This document shows, in pieces, positions 33,769 through 42,941 of a stretch of DNA of 64,000 nt (its first letter is position 1; each line of letters begins with the position of its first letter). Below the pieces are notes generated by a model. The model was given only the letters and a program-made list of their open reading frames with translations. It was not told where the DNA came from and did no database searches. The translations under genes were made by a program, and so were the position numbers. Source of the stretch: Sulfurospirillum_A sp029027265 (GTDB lineage Bacteria; Campylobacterota; Campylobacteria; Campylobacterales; Sulfurospirillaceae); assembly GCA_029027265.1 (NCBI GenBank), contig CP093061.1, positions 1,426,001 to 1,490,000 on the forward strand, given 5' to 3'.

Positions 33769-36126
33769 ATGAGAGTAACTAATTCACTTTTTTATAAAAA
33801 CACTATAAATAATTATCAAAGTACTATGCAAGAGCTATATAAAACAAATGTGCAAATAGCGTCAGGGCTTAAAATACAAAATAGTTTTGAAAATAGTAGT
33901 ATTTATATCGATACAATGAGGTTAAGTTATGAAATAGCGACACTTCAACAGGTTAAAGAGAGTACTTCAAAAGCACAAGCTTCTGCGAACAATACAGATA
34001 AAATAATGAATCAATTTTCAGATGCACTTGACAAGTTTAAAACAAAACTTATTAAAGCATCAAATGCGAGTAACACTAGAACAAGTTTAAATGCACTAGC
34101 AATTGAACTCTCTTCTTTGCGTGAGCACATGATTAGTTTAGGGAATACATCTATAAATGGACAGTATCTTTTTGCAGGAACATCATTCGCAACTAAACCA
34201 TTAGATGCATATGGAAATTATAGTGGAAATGGTGGTTTTATAGAAGCCATTATAGGTTCAGGTGTTAAGCTTCCTTATAACATAAATGGAAAAGACCTTT
34301 TTTTAGGTCGAGATAGTGATTATAGTAGAGTACTTTCAACAAATGTAAAAATGCTAAATCAAACAAAACTTCATCCTGATATTATGAAGGGCAATGGAGA
34401 GTTATCTAAAGAAATTTATTTGAATGAAAAAAATACTATTAGAGATTTGGTTGGCGATAATGATAGTGATGCTTCAAATGATCCTAATAGTATGTTTTAT
34501 CTCTCTGGTAGAAAATCTGATGGCACAACATTTTCATCAAAATTTGAGATATCTTCTAGTTCAAAAGTTAGTGATTTATTAGAAAAGATTGGACAAGAAT
34601 ATGGCAATACTTCAACAAATAGTGTTGTAGATGTTACTATGAACTCTCATGGACAGATTGAGATAAAAGATTTAAAAAATGGAAGAGTTTTTTTAGAGAT
34701 GAATCTATTTGGTGCTGTAGATAGAGATGGGGCTGCTGGAACAGCGGGAAATGCTAATCAAGCAGATATAGATGACTTATTGGCTTCACCAAATGTGGGT
34801 ATTATAGAGTTTAGCAAAAGTAATTTTAAAACGGTCAATAGCTCAACAACAGTTAGATCAAGAGAAGATATTTTTAATCAAGGTTTATTTAGGGTAGGTT
34901 ATCCACTTGAGAAAACTGACGGAAGTGATGTTGATGCAACAACACTATTAAGCGATTTTATGCCACCAAATGTAAACAATATATTGATAGGAGCAACACC
35001 ATTAGCTATAGCTGGTCAAACAGTGCAAGATTTAATGAGTGCTATTGAAGCAGAGTATGGATTAAGTGCAGGTTCAGCTAGAATAGAAAATGGTCAGATT
35101 ATAGTAGGTGATTCAACTAGAAATTTTAATGCAACTTTAGTAGCAAGAGATTTTGCAAACAATCCAGTAGAAGCTTTTTCTATACCAGATAGTATGAACT
35201 ATGAGAGACGTGGGTTTAAAAAAGATGGCAATAATCTTAGCTCTAATATATCTCAAATGGTAAAAAGTACCAATAATTATGCAACTAATAAAACAAAACT
35301 TTCAGAAGTGGCAGGAGTTGCTTTAAATACAAAACAATTTGCATTAAACGGTATTGATAGTTCTGGAAACAGTTTCAATGCACAGATAGATTTTGGTAAT
35401 CCAACAAGTACTTTTTCGCTTGATGGTGGAATAACTAATTATACAATTTTTGATGCAACAGGTGGAACCACGGCAGCAAACGATATGACATATCGTCAAC
35501 TAGGAGATATAGTTTCTATGATTACTTCTGGAAATCTTCCAGCAACGACTAATACGTTTACTGATTACACAAATTCTATTAGCGCTTCAAAAGGAGCAGT
35601 AGAAGTTGGACTTGACTATAAAGGTAGACTTGAAATACATGATAAGTTTAATTCGAAATCTCCTATAGAGTTTAGCATGTTTGATACAAATGCAGATGAT
35701 TCATCAAATGCTTCAGCATTAATGTTTATGGCAAATGATGCAGTAAAAATAGAAGACCCTAATATGGACTTTTTTAAAGACTTAGATGAGATGATAGATT
35801 CTGTAAGAACTGGGCGCTTTAGAATGGATGGAAATGCTGATGACCCAAGAAAAATAGGTATGCAAAATTCATTAAGTAGAATAGACCATATTATGGATCA
35901 TCTTACAAAAGAGCATACAAAAATAGGGTCCTATTCAAATGCACTTAAACAAGCCAATATACGTTCAGAACTTTTGATTATAAATATTAAAGCAGTCCGC
36001 TCTTCAGTAATAGATGTTGATACTGCTGAAGCGTATTTGAAGCTTACTCAATTAACTAATTCATATAAAGCAATGCTTTCTACTGCTGCAAAGATAAATT
36101 CTATGAGTTTATTGAATTACATGTAA
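33769..36126 (+). CDS. flgL: Flagellar hook-filament junction protein FlgL (HAP3), long form
   Basis: The 785-residue protein begins with the flagellin-like coiled-coil N-terminus (MRVTNSLFYKNTINNYQSTM) and ends with the matching C-terminal helix (RSSVIDVDTAEAYLKLTQLTNSYKAML), the two parts that build the filament core. Between them lies an insertion of about 500 residues rich in Asp, Ser, Asn and Gly, expected to be surface-exposed domains. E. coli FlgL is about 317 residues; long forms are typical of Campylobacterota. An AAAAGG Shine-Dalgarno precedes the ATG. The stop codon sits in a TACATGTA palindrome (TAC ATG TAA). Confidence 0.94.
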   Translation: MRVTNSLFYKNTINNYQSTMQELYKTNVQIASGLKIQNSFENSSIYIDTMRLSYEIATLQQVKESTSKAQASANNTDKIMNQFSDALDKFKTKLIKASNASNTRTSLNALAIELSSLREHMISLGNTSINGQYLFAGTSFATKPLDAYGNYSGNGGFIEAIIGSGVKLPYNINGKDLFLGRDSDYSRVLSTNVKMLNQTKLHPDIMKGNGELSKEIYLNEKNTIRDLVGDNDSDASNDPNSMFYLSGRKSDGTTFSSKFEISSSSKVSDLLEKIGQEYGNTSTNSVVDVTMNSHGQIEIKDLKNGRVFLEMNLFGAVDRDGAAGTAGNANQADIDDLLASPNVGIIEFSKSNFKTVNSSTTVRSREDIFNQGLFRVGYPLEKTDGSDVDATTLLSDFMPPNVNNILIGATPLAIAGQTVQDLMSAIEAEYGLSAGSARIENGQIIVGDSTRNFNATLVARDFANNPVEAFSIPDSMNYERRGFKKDGNNLSSNISQMVKSTNNYATNKTKLSEVAGVALNTKQFALNGIDSSGNSFNAQIDFGNPTSTFSLDGGITNYTIFDATGGTTAANDMTYRQLGDIVSMITSGNLPATTNTFTDYTNSISASKGAVEVGLDYKGRLEIHDKFNSKSPIEFSMFDTNADDSSNASALMFMANDAVKIEDPNMDFFKDLDEMIDSVRTGRFRMDGNADDPRKIGMQNSLSRIDHIMDHLTKEHTKIGSYSNALKQANIRSELLIINIKAVRSSVIDVDTAEAYLKLTQLTNSYKAMLSTAAKINSMSLLNYM

Positions 36127-36155
36127 AAGGTGGGTATAATTCACCTCTACATGTA
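36118..36155. terminator. Hairpin of two TACATGTA palindromes with GGTG/CACC inner stem
   Basis: TACATGTA at 36118-36125 and 36148-36155, with an inner AGGTG/CACCT pairing, forms a stem-loop covering the 3' end of flgL. The second palindrome merges into the AAAGGA Shine-Dalgarno of ftsK. No T-run follows. A role as transcript border or translational control element of ftsK is inferred. Confidence 0.55.
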
Positions 36156-36166
36156 AAGGATATATT

Positions 36167-38284
36167 ATTTTAAAAGAGACTATATTTATAATTTCGGTTG
36201 CTTTTTTACTTTTTTTTGGAGTAGCTACACTTCTGCCTGAGGCTGGGTTTGTTGGTAGTTTTGGAGCTAGTATGGGTATGTGGAATCAGGTTTGGTTTGG
36301 TTATGTATCTTATGTTTATCCATTTATGTTGATTGTACCTGCTCTGTATTTTTACAGAAATAGTGAAATTAATTCAAGAAAAATAGAGATTATTTTATCT
36401 GCTACGCTTTTCATGTTTGCAGTTTTGATACTTCAAGCTGTTGTAGTGAGTTCAAATCTCAATGGATATTTAGGATACTCAATAGTTGAAATTTTAGAAT
36501 TATTCATAGGTATTTTAGGTGTTTGGCTTTTTATAGTAGCTATTACAAGCCTCTCTATAAGTATTATTTTAAATACAACTGCGGATGATATGTTCTCTTC
36601 TATGAATCAAAAGTTACCAAAAAAAGATATAGTTGAAGCTGAAGAAAAGTTTACATGTAAAGAAGAGTTAGAAGAAAAAACAATAGTTCAAGAAGACATA
36701 GTTGAAGACGATGTTCATCCTGAAGAGTATATAAATAGTGTAAAGTTAGTAAAAAAAGAAAAATTAAAAATTAAAGAGGAAGAGCATCACAAAGTAGAAA
36801 TCATAAGTGAAGTAGCAGAAAATAAAAAATTACTTGATGAGATAGAAAAAGGTGAATGTTCAAAGCCAAAAGGCTATAAACTTCCACCGCTGAGTATACT
36901 CACAACTCCTCCTAAAAAGAGTAAAAATATAAATGAGAATGAAATAGATAAAAAAATCTCTGATTTATTAGAAAAGCTAAAAAGATTTAAGATAGAAGGT
37001 GATGTAGTTAGAACTTATTCTGGTCCTGTTGTAACAACTTTTGAATTTAAACCAGCTCCACATATAAAAGTTTCAAAAATTTTGACTCTGCAAGATGACT
37101 TAGCGATGGCACTTCGTGCAAAAACAATTCGTATTCAAGCTCCTGTACCTGGTAAAGACGTAGTTGGTATAGAGGTTCCTAATGCTAGAATTGATACTAT
37201 ATATTTGAAAGAGATTTTAGAGAGTGAGATATTTACTAAAGCATCATCACCTTTAACTATAGCTCTTGGTAAAGACATAGTAGGAAATCCTTTTGTAACT
37301 GATTTGAAAAAACTTCCTCACTTGCTTATAGCTGGGACAACAGGAAGTGGAAAAAGTGTTGGTATTAACTCAATGTTACTTTCACTTTTGTATAGAAATT
37401 CTCCAGATACGCTAAAGCTCCTTATGATTGACCCAAAGATGTTAGAATTTTCAATATACAATGATATACCACATCTTTTAACTCCAGTTATTACAAAACC
37501 AAAACAGGCTATCATAGCTCTCTCAAACATGGTGAATGAGATGGAGAGACGTTATCAGATTATGAGCCAATCAAAGACAAAAAATATAGAAAATTATAAT
37601 GAAAAAGCAAAGAAACTAGGACTTGACCCATTTCCATACATAGTAGTGATTATTGACGAATTAGCAGATTTGATGATGACTAGTGGTAAGGAAGTCGAGT
37701 TTTATATAGCGCGTCTTGCTCAGATGGCAAGAGCTAGTGGAATACACCTTCTAGTAGCGACTCAGCGTCCTTCAGTTGATGTTGTAACAGGACTTATAAA
37801 AGCAAATTTACCATCACGTATAAGCTACAAAGTTGGACAAAAAATAGATAGTAAAATTATACTTGATTCTATGGGTGCAGAGTCACTTTTAGGTCGTGGT
37901 GATATGCTTTTTACACCTCCAGGAAGCTCAGGACTCATAAGACTTCATGCTCCATTTGCAAGCGAAGAAGAGATTGAAGAAGTTGTTGAGTATCTTAAAA
38001 AACAAAGGCCTGCTAGTTATGATGAGAGTTTTTTAAAGCAGAGTGATTCTGAAAACTTACTCAGTGCTGATGGAGAGGTAGCCGGAGATATTGATGAACT
38101 TTTTGAAGAGGCAAAAGCAATAGTACAAAATGAAAAAAAATGCTCTATTAGCTATATACAAAGACGCCTTCAAATAGGCTACAACAGAGCTTCTAGAATT
38201 GTAGAACAGCTTGAACTTATGGGAATACTATCTTCTCAAAATTCAAAAGGACAAAGAGAGATACTAGAGGTATCTTTAAGATAA
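36167..38284 (+). CDS. ftsK: DNA translocase FtsK
   Basis: Membrane-anchored DNA pump that resolves chromosome dimers at division. From the first ATG (36272) there would be 670 residues, but the frame is open upstream to 36140 with LKETIFIISVAFLLFFGVATLL, an obvious first membrane segment; no canonical start exists there. AAAGGA at 36155-36160 is 6 bases before ATT at 36167-36169, so an ATT start (705 residues) is my choice. The cytoplasmic motor has Walker A GTTGSGKSVG and Walker B VIIDELADLM; the C-terminal gamma winged-helix domain (RRLQIGYNRASRIVEQLELMGI) binds KOPS-like sites. The linker is charged and short. Confidence 0.9.
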   Translation: MLKETIFIISVAFLLFFGVATLLPEAGFVGSFGASMGMWNQVWFGYVSYVYPFMLIVPALYFYRNSEINSRKIEIILSATLFMFAVLILQAVVVSSNLNGYLGYSIVEILELFIGILGVWLFIVAITSLSISIILNTTADDMFSSMNQKLPKKDIVEAEEKFTCKEELEEKTIVQEDIVEDDVHPEEYINSVKLVKKEKLKIKEEEHHKVEIISEVAENKKLLDEIEKGECSKPKGYKLPPLSILTTPPKKSKNINENEIDKKISDLLEKLKRFKIEGDVVRTYSGPVVTTFEFKPAPHIKVSKILTLQDDLAMALRAKTIRIQAPVPGKDVVGIEVPNARIDTIYLKEILESEIFTKASSPLTIALGKDIVGNPFVTDLKKLPHLLIAGTTGSGKSVGINSMLLSLLYRNSPDTLKLLMIDPKMLEFSIYNDIPHLLTPVITKPKQAIIALSNMVNEMERRYQIMSQSKTKNIENYNEKAKKLGLDPFPYIVVIIDELADLMMTSGKEVEFYIARLAQMARASGIHLLVATQRPSVDVVTGLIKANLPSRISYKVGQKIDSKIILDSMGAESLLGRGDMLFTPPGSSGLIRLHAPFASEEEIEEVVEYLKKQRPASYDESFLKQSDSENLLSADGEVAGDIDELFEEAKAIVQNEKKCSISYIQRRLQIGYNRASRIVEQLELMGILSSQNSKGQREILEVSLR

Positions 38285-38426
38285 GGAATGGTCTATCATT
38301 ATTTGATAACCAACTCCATTAATATTTTCTAAAAAATCTACTTTGCATATTTCTCTTATGCAGTAGATTACTATTTGAAGTTTTTTAAGATTTATTTCAC
38401 CTTTCCATATTTTTTGTATAATATAA
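38276..38426 (-). pseudogene. C-terminal remnant of an unknown gene cut by IS3
   Basis: Reading the minus strand from the IS3 edge, about 50 codons stay open and end at a stop within the last codons of ftsK (38276-38278). The fragment contains KIWKGEINLKKLQIVIYC and ENINGVGYQIMIDHS. I do not recognise the family. Its 5' part is absent on the far side of the IS, consistent with deletion accompanying the insertion. Confidence 0.45.
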
Positions 38427-38506
38427 TGCCCCTAAAATCAAAGACAATAATTCAGAAAGATTAATTTTCAAATAAGTTAAAATGATATAAATAATGGAGG
38501 TGAATT

Positions 38507-38839
38507 ATGAGTAGAAGAAAAGGACAAATATATAGTGCCGAACAAAAAACAAGAATAGTTTTAGAGCTGCTAAAAGAAGAACAAACAACAAGTCAAATAG
38601 CATCTAAATATAAAATCACATCACAATCTTTAAGTAAATGGAAACAACAGTTTCTAAATAATGCATCACTTGCATTCGATGTAGGAGGAGTAACTAAAAC
38701 TTACCTAGATGAGATAGAAGAGTTAAAGAGTGAGAATGATGGTTTAGCTAAAGCACTAGGTAAAGCTACAATAAAAGTAGAGTTTGTTGAAAAAAAGCTA
38801 AAGAGCTTGGACTTATGTAATAAAAGAGCGATGATCTAG
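38507..38839 (+). CDS. IS3-family transposase OrfA (helix-turn-helix)
   Basis: A 110-residue DNA-binding subunit. The HTH region is about residues 7-50 (YSAEQKTRIVLELLKEEQT ... ITSQSLSKWKQQF) and a leucine-zipper-like coiled coil follows (EIEELKSENDGLAKALGKATIKVEFVEKKLKSL). A GGAGGTGAATT Shine-Dalgarno precedes it. Unusually, OrfA and the following orfB lie in the same frame, separated only by TAG at 38837-38839, so a fused transposase interrupted by nonsense mutation is possible. Confidence 0.85.
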   Translation: MSRRKGQIYSAEQKTRIVLELLKEEQTTSQIASKYKITSQSLSKWKQQFLNNASLAFDVGGVTKTYLDEIEELKSENDGLAKALGKATIKVEFVEKKLKSLDLCNKRAMI

Positions 38840-39691
38840 TCCAAGCATAAATATTTATCAATATCAGAGCAATGTAATATATTTGGTATCAGTAGAAGTC
38901 ATTACTACTACAAACCAGCACCAATGAGTCAGGAGAATATTGAACTACTGCACAAGATAGATGAAATAGCTACTGATAACTCAGAGTATGGTTATAGATT
39001 TATATATGAACAACTAAAAGAAGATGGCTACTATATTGGAAAACATAGAGTCTTAAAATATATGGGAATACTTGGTATCCAAGCAATATATCTAACCAAA
39101 AAAAGACTCACAAGTCTCAAAAACCAAGAGCATAAGATTTATGAGTATCTACTAAAAAAATATTGGACTAAATTTGGAAAGAGAAAAACTGTATATGTAC
39201 CCACACCAAATGAAGTATGGAGTGGTGATATTACATATATACGTGTTAATGGAAGCTTTATGTATTTTACAGCTGTTATAGACTGGCATAGCAAAGCAAT
39301 ACTGTCCTATAACATATCTAACTCTATGGATGCAACACTTGCAACTGATGTACTTGGGGAGGCATTGGCTAAATATCCTAAACCTAAAATATTTAATAGT
39401 GACCAAGGGAGCTAATACACTAGTTATGAACATACTAAGTTACTTAAAAAATATGATATTAAAATATCTATGAATGGTAAAGGTAGAAGTATAGATAATA
39501 TTGTAATTGAAAGATTTTTTAGAACATTAAAACATGGCAATATTTATATCAGTGATTATCAATCAATAAAGGAGTTAAAAGAAGGTGTAAAAAACTACAT
39601 CCATAAATACAATTTTAAAAGATTTCATTCAAGTATAAACTATAAAAAACCTATGAATGTTTATCTTGAATATCTGAAAAATGTAGGTTAA
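38840..39691 (+). pseudogene. IS3-family transposase OrfB with premature stop
   Basis: DDE integrase subunit. After SKHKYLSISEQCNIFGISRSHYYY, the core runs EVWSGDITYIRVNG (first catalytic Asp), then the second Asp in FNSDQGS, where the expected Gln of SDQGSQYTS is a TAA at 39413-39415 (CAA to TAA). The frame then continues, YTSYEHTKLL and the catalytic Glu region IDNIVIERFFRTLK, to 39691. A translation start at 38924 is also possible. The nonsense codon falls between the second Asp and the Glu, so the enzyme is inactive unless suppressed. Confidence 0.85.
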
Positions 39692-39753
39692 AGTAACAGA
39701 TGAGGATGAAATTAAATCTGTTTAAGAGTTGTCTTGATTTTTAGGGCATTATA

Positions 39754-40168
39754 ATACATATCTTCAATGTAATCTGCTATTTGTGAATAGCTATTGCCTA
39801 ATGCAAATAAAGAAAGCATTTTTGATTCTAATTCATCTGACATATGGGTTTGATTTTTTTTAACAAGTTCTGGTTCAAAGCTACCGCTACGGTCTCTTGT
39901 TGTATCTAACTCAAAAGTACCATTAGCTGATTTCATCGTTTTAGAACTTGTGCCATTTTTACGATTTCTCTCAAGGTCTTGAGATAAGTGAGTTTCGAGC
40001 TCGGCTTGTAAAGCCATCTCTGTAAGTTGTTTGATTAATGGTGTTAAGGCACCATCTTTACCACCAATACCTTTACCAGCTTTGAGTTGTGCTGCAAAAT
40101 CTGCTATATTTATTTCTATCTTCATTTGTAAATCCTTCTGTGTTCAACATTTTATTTAATTGACACAG
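39754..40168 (-). mobile_element. Truncated IS256-family element (copy 1)
   Basis: N-terminal part of a mutator-type transposase (MKIEINIADFAAQLKAGKGIGG) plus its outer end with TCTGTGTCAATTAAATAAAA. From 39754 to 40168 it is nearly identical to copy 2 (54421-54843), including the coding of IEDMY. Everything beyond the start of the catalytic domain is missing at the IS3 junction. The apparent 137-residue reading frame takes its last 14 residues from IS3 inverted-repeat sequence and is not a real gene. Confidence 0.88.
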
Positions 40169-41090
40169 AATTCTTTACAGTCCCTTTTTTGATCCAAGAA
40201 ATAGTAATAGTTGTTAATCCTATGATTGTGATTAGTATAAAAAATAACATTAAGCTAGGATTTGACGATATTATTTCAAAAAAAACTTTTATAAAAAGAT
40301 TAAAAGCAAATAAAAATATAGATAGACTATATAGTGATATCATGTACATATTGAGTTGTTTAACTCTATATATATAGTATATTATTCCCAAAACAGTAGC
40401 ATATAAGATTATAAGATTATAAGATTAAAAACTGCCACCTATTTTCATACAAATTAGATATAACTAAAAAAGTGATAGATATTATGCTAAAAAATGATAG
40501 AAATTGTATATTTAGTTTATTGTTGAAAGTATGATATATCTTAGCTAGAAAACTCCATGCAATCCATAGCATGGCTATTAAGAGCAAATAATATTAGTAG
40601 AGAGTTATTATCTATATTAAAAAGAGCGAATAAAGAAAGATTAAATTTTTGAAAATATAGTATAACAGATAGGTTAATAAGCATTATTCAGAGCATCCAT
40701 AATCCTGAAAAATTTGCGAACAAAGCCTATGGAGTCATCAATAATACCCAAATAGCAAAAAGTTGCCATGGATCAGCACCAGTTTGATAAGTTTGTCCAA
40801 TTAATGCTAATAGAATTCCTAAAGTGATACTTGCTAGTGAAAGTGAAATTTTTTGAATTTATCTAAAAATAAGTATAGTATAATTATACTTCCATAACAG
40901 CTTCAACGATTAGAAATTTATAAAATTTTCCAAGTTCATTCCAATTGTATGCCATAAAGAGAAGCAGTGCCATTATTAAAGAGATAGCTCCCAACCAAAT
41001 TAAAATTATACGTAAAAAAGCTAGAAAATCATAGTGTTCTTTACATATTTCTGTTTTATAAACAAACTGATTATTGTTGTTATGATTCAT
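40169..41090 (-). pseudogene. Degenerate DUF2157 membrane protein gene
   Basis: Starts at ATG 41090 (AGGAG upstream) with NHNNNNQFVYKTEIC, then YDFLAFLRIILIWLGAISLIMALLLFMAYNWNELGKFYKFLIVEAVM, the DUF2157 start. After a frameshift near 40890 the frame resumes with LASITLGILLALIGQTYQTGADPWQLFAIWVLLMTP, followed by stops at positions where the family has Trp. Its remaining hydrophobic C-terminal piece (40169-40391) is cut by the IS256 edge. Multiple nonsense and frameshift changes show long decay. Confidence 0.8.
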
Positions 41091-41158
41091 AGGGTCTCCT
41101 ATGGTTTTATTTAAATAGCACAATCTATAATAATAACTATAAAATCTTCTGATTATTT

Positions 41159-41191
41159 TACATGTAACTCATAAAAAATTAGTTACATGTA
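41159..41191. terminator. Hairpin of two TACATGTA palindromes after pit
   Basis: Perfect 11-base stem TACATGTAACT/AGTTACATGTA with an 11-base loop, 10 bases past the pit stop on the minus strand. Both arms contain the TACATGTA palindrome. After the stem on the minus strand comes AAATAATCAG, so it is not a textbook intrinsic terminator. Confidence 0.6.
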
Positions 41192-41200
41192 GAAAATTTG

Positions 41201-42832
41201 TTAGAGAACAATACCTCTTATCATAAAGTAGATTGCTGCTGAGAGGAGTGCTGCTGCTGGGACTGTTATGACCCATGTTGCTACTATTTTTTTTAGGGCA
41301 TCTCTTTTTACATATTGTACTTGTTTATCAGTTTTTAACTGCCTTTTTGCTTCTTTAACAGCTGCTGATTCTGTTTCTAAAAGTAAGTACAAATTTGCTA
41401 TTCTTTGATAATCTTTTTTCTTTTTCTTTTCCGTTTTTTCTATTGTTTTCAGTTCTCTAGCATGTGCTTTTAAGATATTTTTCTTTTCAATTAACCTTTT
41501 TTTATCATCTTCTATAACATCTAAAAAATTTGTTTTATCAAGATACTCTCTTAAAAAACCAACACCAAAGATACCACCAATAGCAATATGCGTAGAACTT
41601 ACAGGAAGTCCAAATTGAGAAGCAATAATTACAGTAATAGAAGCTGCCATAGCGATAGAAAATGCTCTCATTTGGTCTAGTTCAGTTATTTCAGAACCTA
41701 CAGTCTTAATAAGTTGTGGGCCATATAGAGCAAGACCAATAGCAATACCAATAGCACCAACACCCATAACCCAAAGTGGGATACCAGCACTTGATGATAT
41801 GCCACCTGTCATAACTGCATCATTTATAGCAGCTAGTGGCCCTATTGCATTTGCAACATCGTTGGCACCATGAGCAAAACTAAGAAGTGCTGCTGAAAAG
41901 ATGAGAGGTACGGTGAAAAGGATATTTACACCATCTCTACTATTTTCTATATGTTCTTTGTTTTTTTGAATTCTTTTTTTCACGAAAAAATATACAAATA
42001 TAGCTACACAAAGACCCATTAGAGAAGCAGTTAAAAATGAAGGTTTACTAGTATCTGGTAAAAAAGTAAATATATCTACAATATTAGGCCAGACTTTTTT
42101 AAGACCTTTTAGAGTTAGGTAAGTTACAAAAGCCCAAGACATAATAGCAACAAAAATAGGAACCCATTTTGTTGCTGCTTCGATTTTGTTCTCTTTATAG
42201 ACAATAGTTTTTTTAATTGAAAATAGAAATGCTGCAGCTATGATACCACCAAGAACTGGTGAAATTATCCATGAAGCAACAATTTTTGCCATAGTTCCCC
42301 ATGCTACAATATTAAAGCCAGCTGCTGCAATTCCAGCACCCATAACACCACCAACGATAGAGTGTGTTGTTGATACGGGGGCTTTTATCAATGTGGCAAA
42401 ATTGAGCCATAGAGCAGCTGCAAGAAGTGCAGCCATCATTGCCCATATAAAAGAGTCAGTATTTCCACCAAAAGCATCGATATCGATGATGCCTTTTTTG
42501 ATTGTATTAACAACTTCACCACCAGCAATCAATGCTCCAGCCGCTTCGAATATAGCAGCAATGGCGATTGCTCCACTCATAGTAAGTGCTTTAGAACCAA
42601 CTGCGGGACCTACATTATTAGCAACATCATTTGCACCAATATTCATAGCCATATATGCACCAAAAAGTGCTGCAATTGCTAAAAAAATATTGTTTGGAAT
42701 ACCTCCAGAGCTTACGTAATTATATATCAATACTGCTACCAAAAAAAGAAGAGCAATACCTAGGCGTCTAAAGTCAATAAGACTAGATTTCATAGCTTCT
42801 TGTTCCATCTTTTTAACTGTTCCAATTTCCAT
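41201..42832 (-). CDS. pit: Inorganic phosphate transporter, PiT family
   Basis: Phosphate-cation symporter of the inner membrane. The 543-residue product contains both PiT repeats, GANDVANNVGPAVGSKALT (residues about 66-84) and GANDVANAIGPLAA (about 321-334), with 10-12 hydrophobic segments. A charged cytoplasmic stretch of about 80 residues (LIEKKNILKAHARELKTIEKTEKKKKKD) separates the last two membrane segments; this insert is common in epsilon-type Pit. Intact although surrounded by broken DNA. It starts at 42832 with AGGAAGTTTAA upstream. Confidence 0.93.
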   Translation of the reverse strand: MEIGTVKKMEQEAMKSSLIDFRRLGIALLFLVAVLIYNYVSSGGIPNNIFLAIAALFGAYMAMNIGANDVANNVGPAVGSKALTMSGAIAIAAIFEAAGALIAGGEVVNTIKKGIIDIDAFGGNTDSFIWAMMAALLAAALWLNFATLIKAPVSTTHSIVGGVMGAGIAAAGFNIVAWGTMAKIVASWIISPVLGGIIAAAFLFSIKKTIVYKENKIEAATKWVPIFVAIMSWAFVTYLTLKGLKKVWPNIVDIFTFLPDTSKPSFLTASLMGLCVAIFVYFFVKKRIQKNKEHIENSRDGVNILFTVPLIFSAALLSFAHGANDVANAIGPLAAINDAVMTGGISSSAGIPLWVMGVGAIGIAIGLALYGPQLIKTVGSEITELDQMRAFSIAMAASITVIIASQFGLPVSSTHIAIGGIFGVGFLREYLDKTNFLDVIEDDKKRLIEKKNILKAHARELKTIEKTEKKKKKDYQRIANLYLLLETESAAVKEAKRQLKTDKQVQYVKRDALKKIVATWVITVPAAALLSAAIYFMIRGIVL

Positions 42833-42941
42833 TTAAACTTCCTCTTCATTTATGGCTAGAATTATACTATAAAATTTATTTAAATTTAATTTTTCCACAT
42901 CTGATTCATACAAAGGAACAAAAGATGGTTAGTAAAAAGGG

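Larger units (their letters stand above)
38427..39748. mobile_element. IS3-family insertion sequence (1322 bases)
   Basis: Terminal inverted repeats begin TGCCCCTAAAATCAAAGACAA on the left (38427) and TGCCCTAAAAATCAAGACAAC on the right (reverse of 39728-39748), with similarity continuing a few bases outwards. Between them are an orfA with HTH and an orfB with the DDE integrase core, carrying a nonsense codon. No clear 3-4 base target duplication was found; the left flank is an unknown gene remnant and the right flank a truncated IS256, implying deletion after insertion. Confidence 0.85.

Noticed and set aside
39712..40125. A 137-residue protein of its own
   Set aside because: The last residues are IS3 inverted-repeat sequence and the rest is an IS256 N-terminus; it is a junction artefact.
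40152..40391. 79-residue membrane protein
   Set aside because: It is the decayed C-terminal end of the DUF2157 pseudogene running into IS256.
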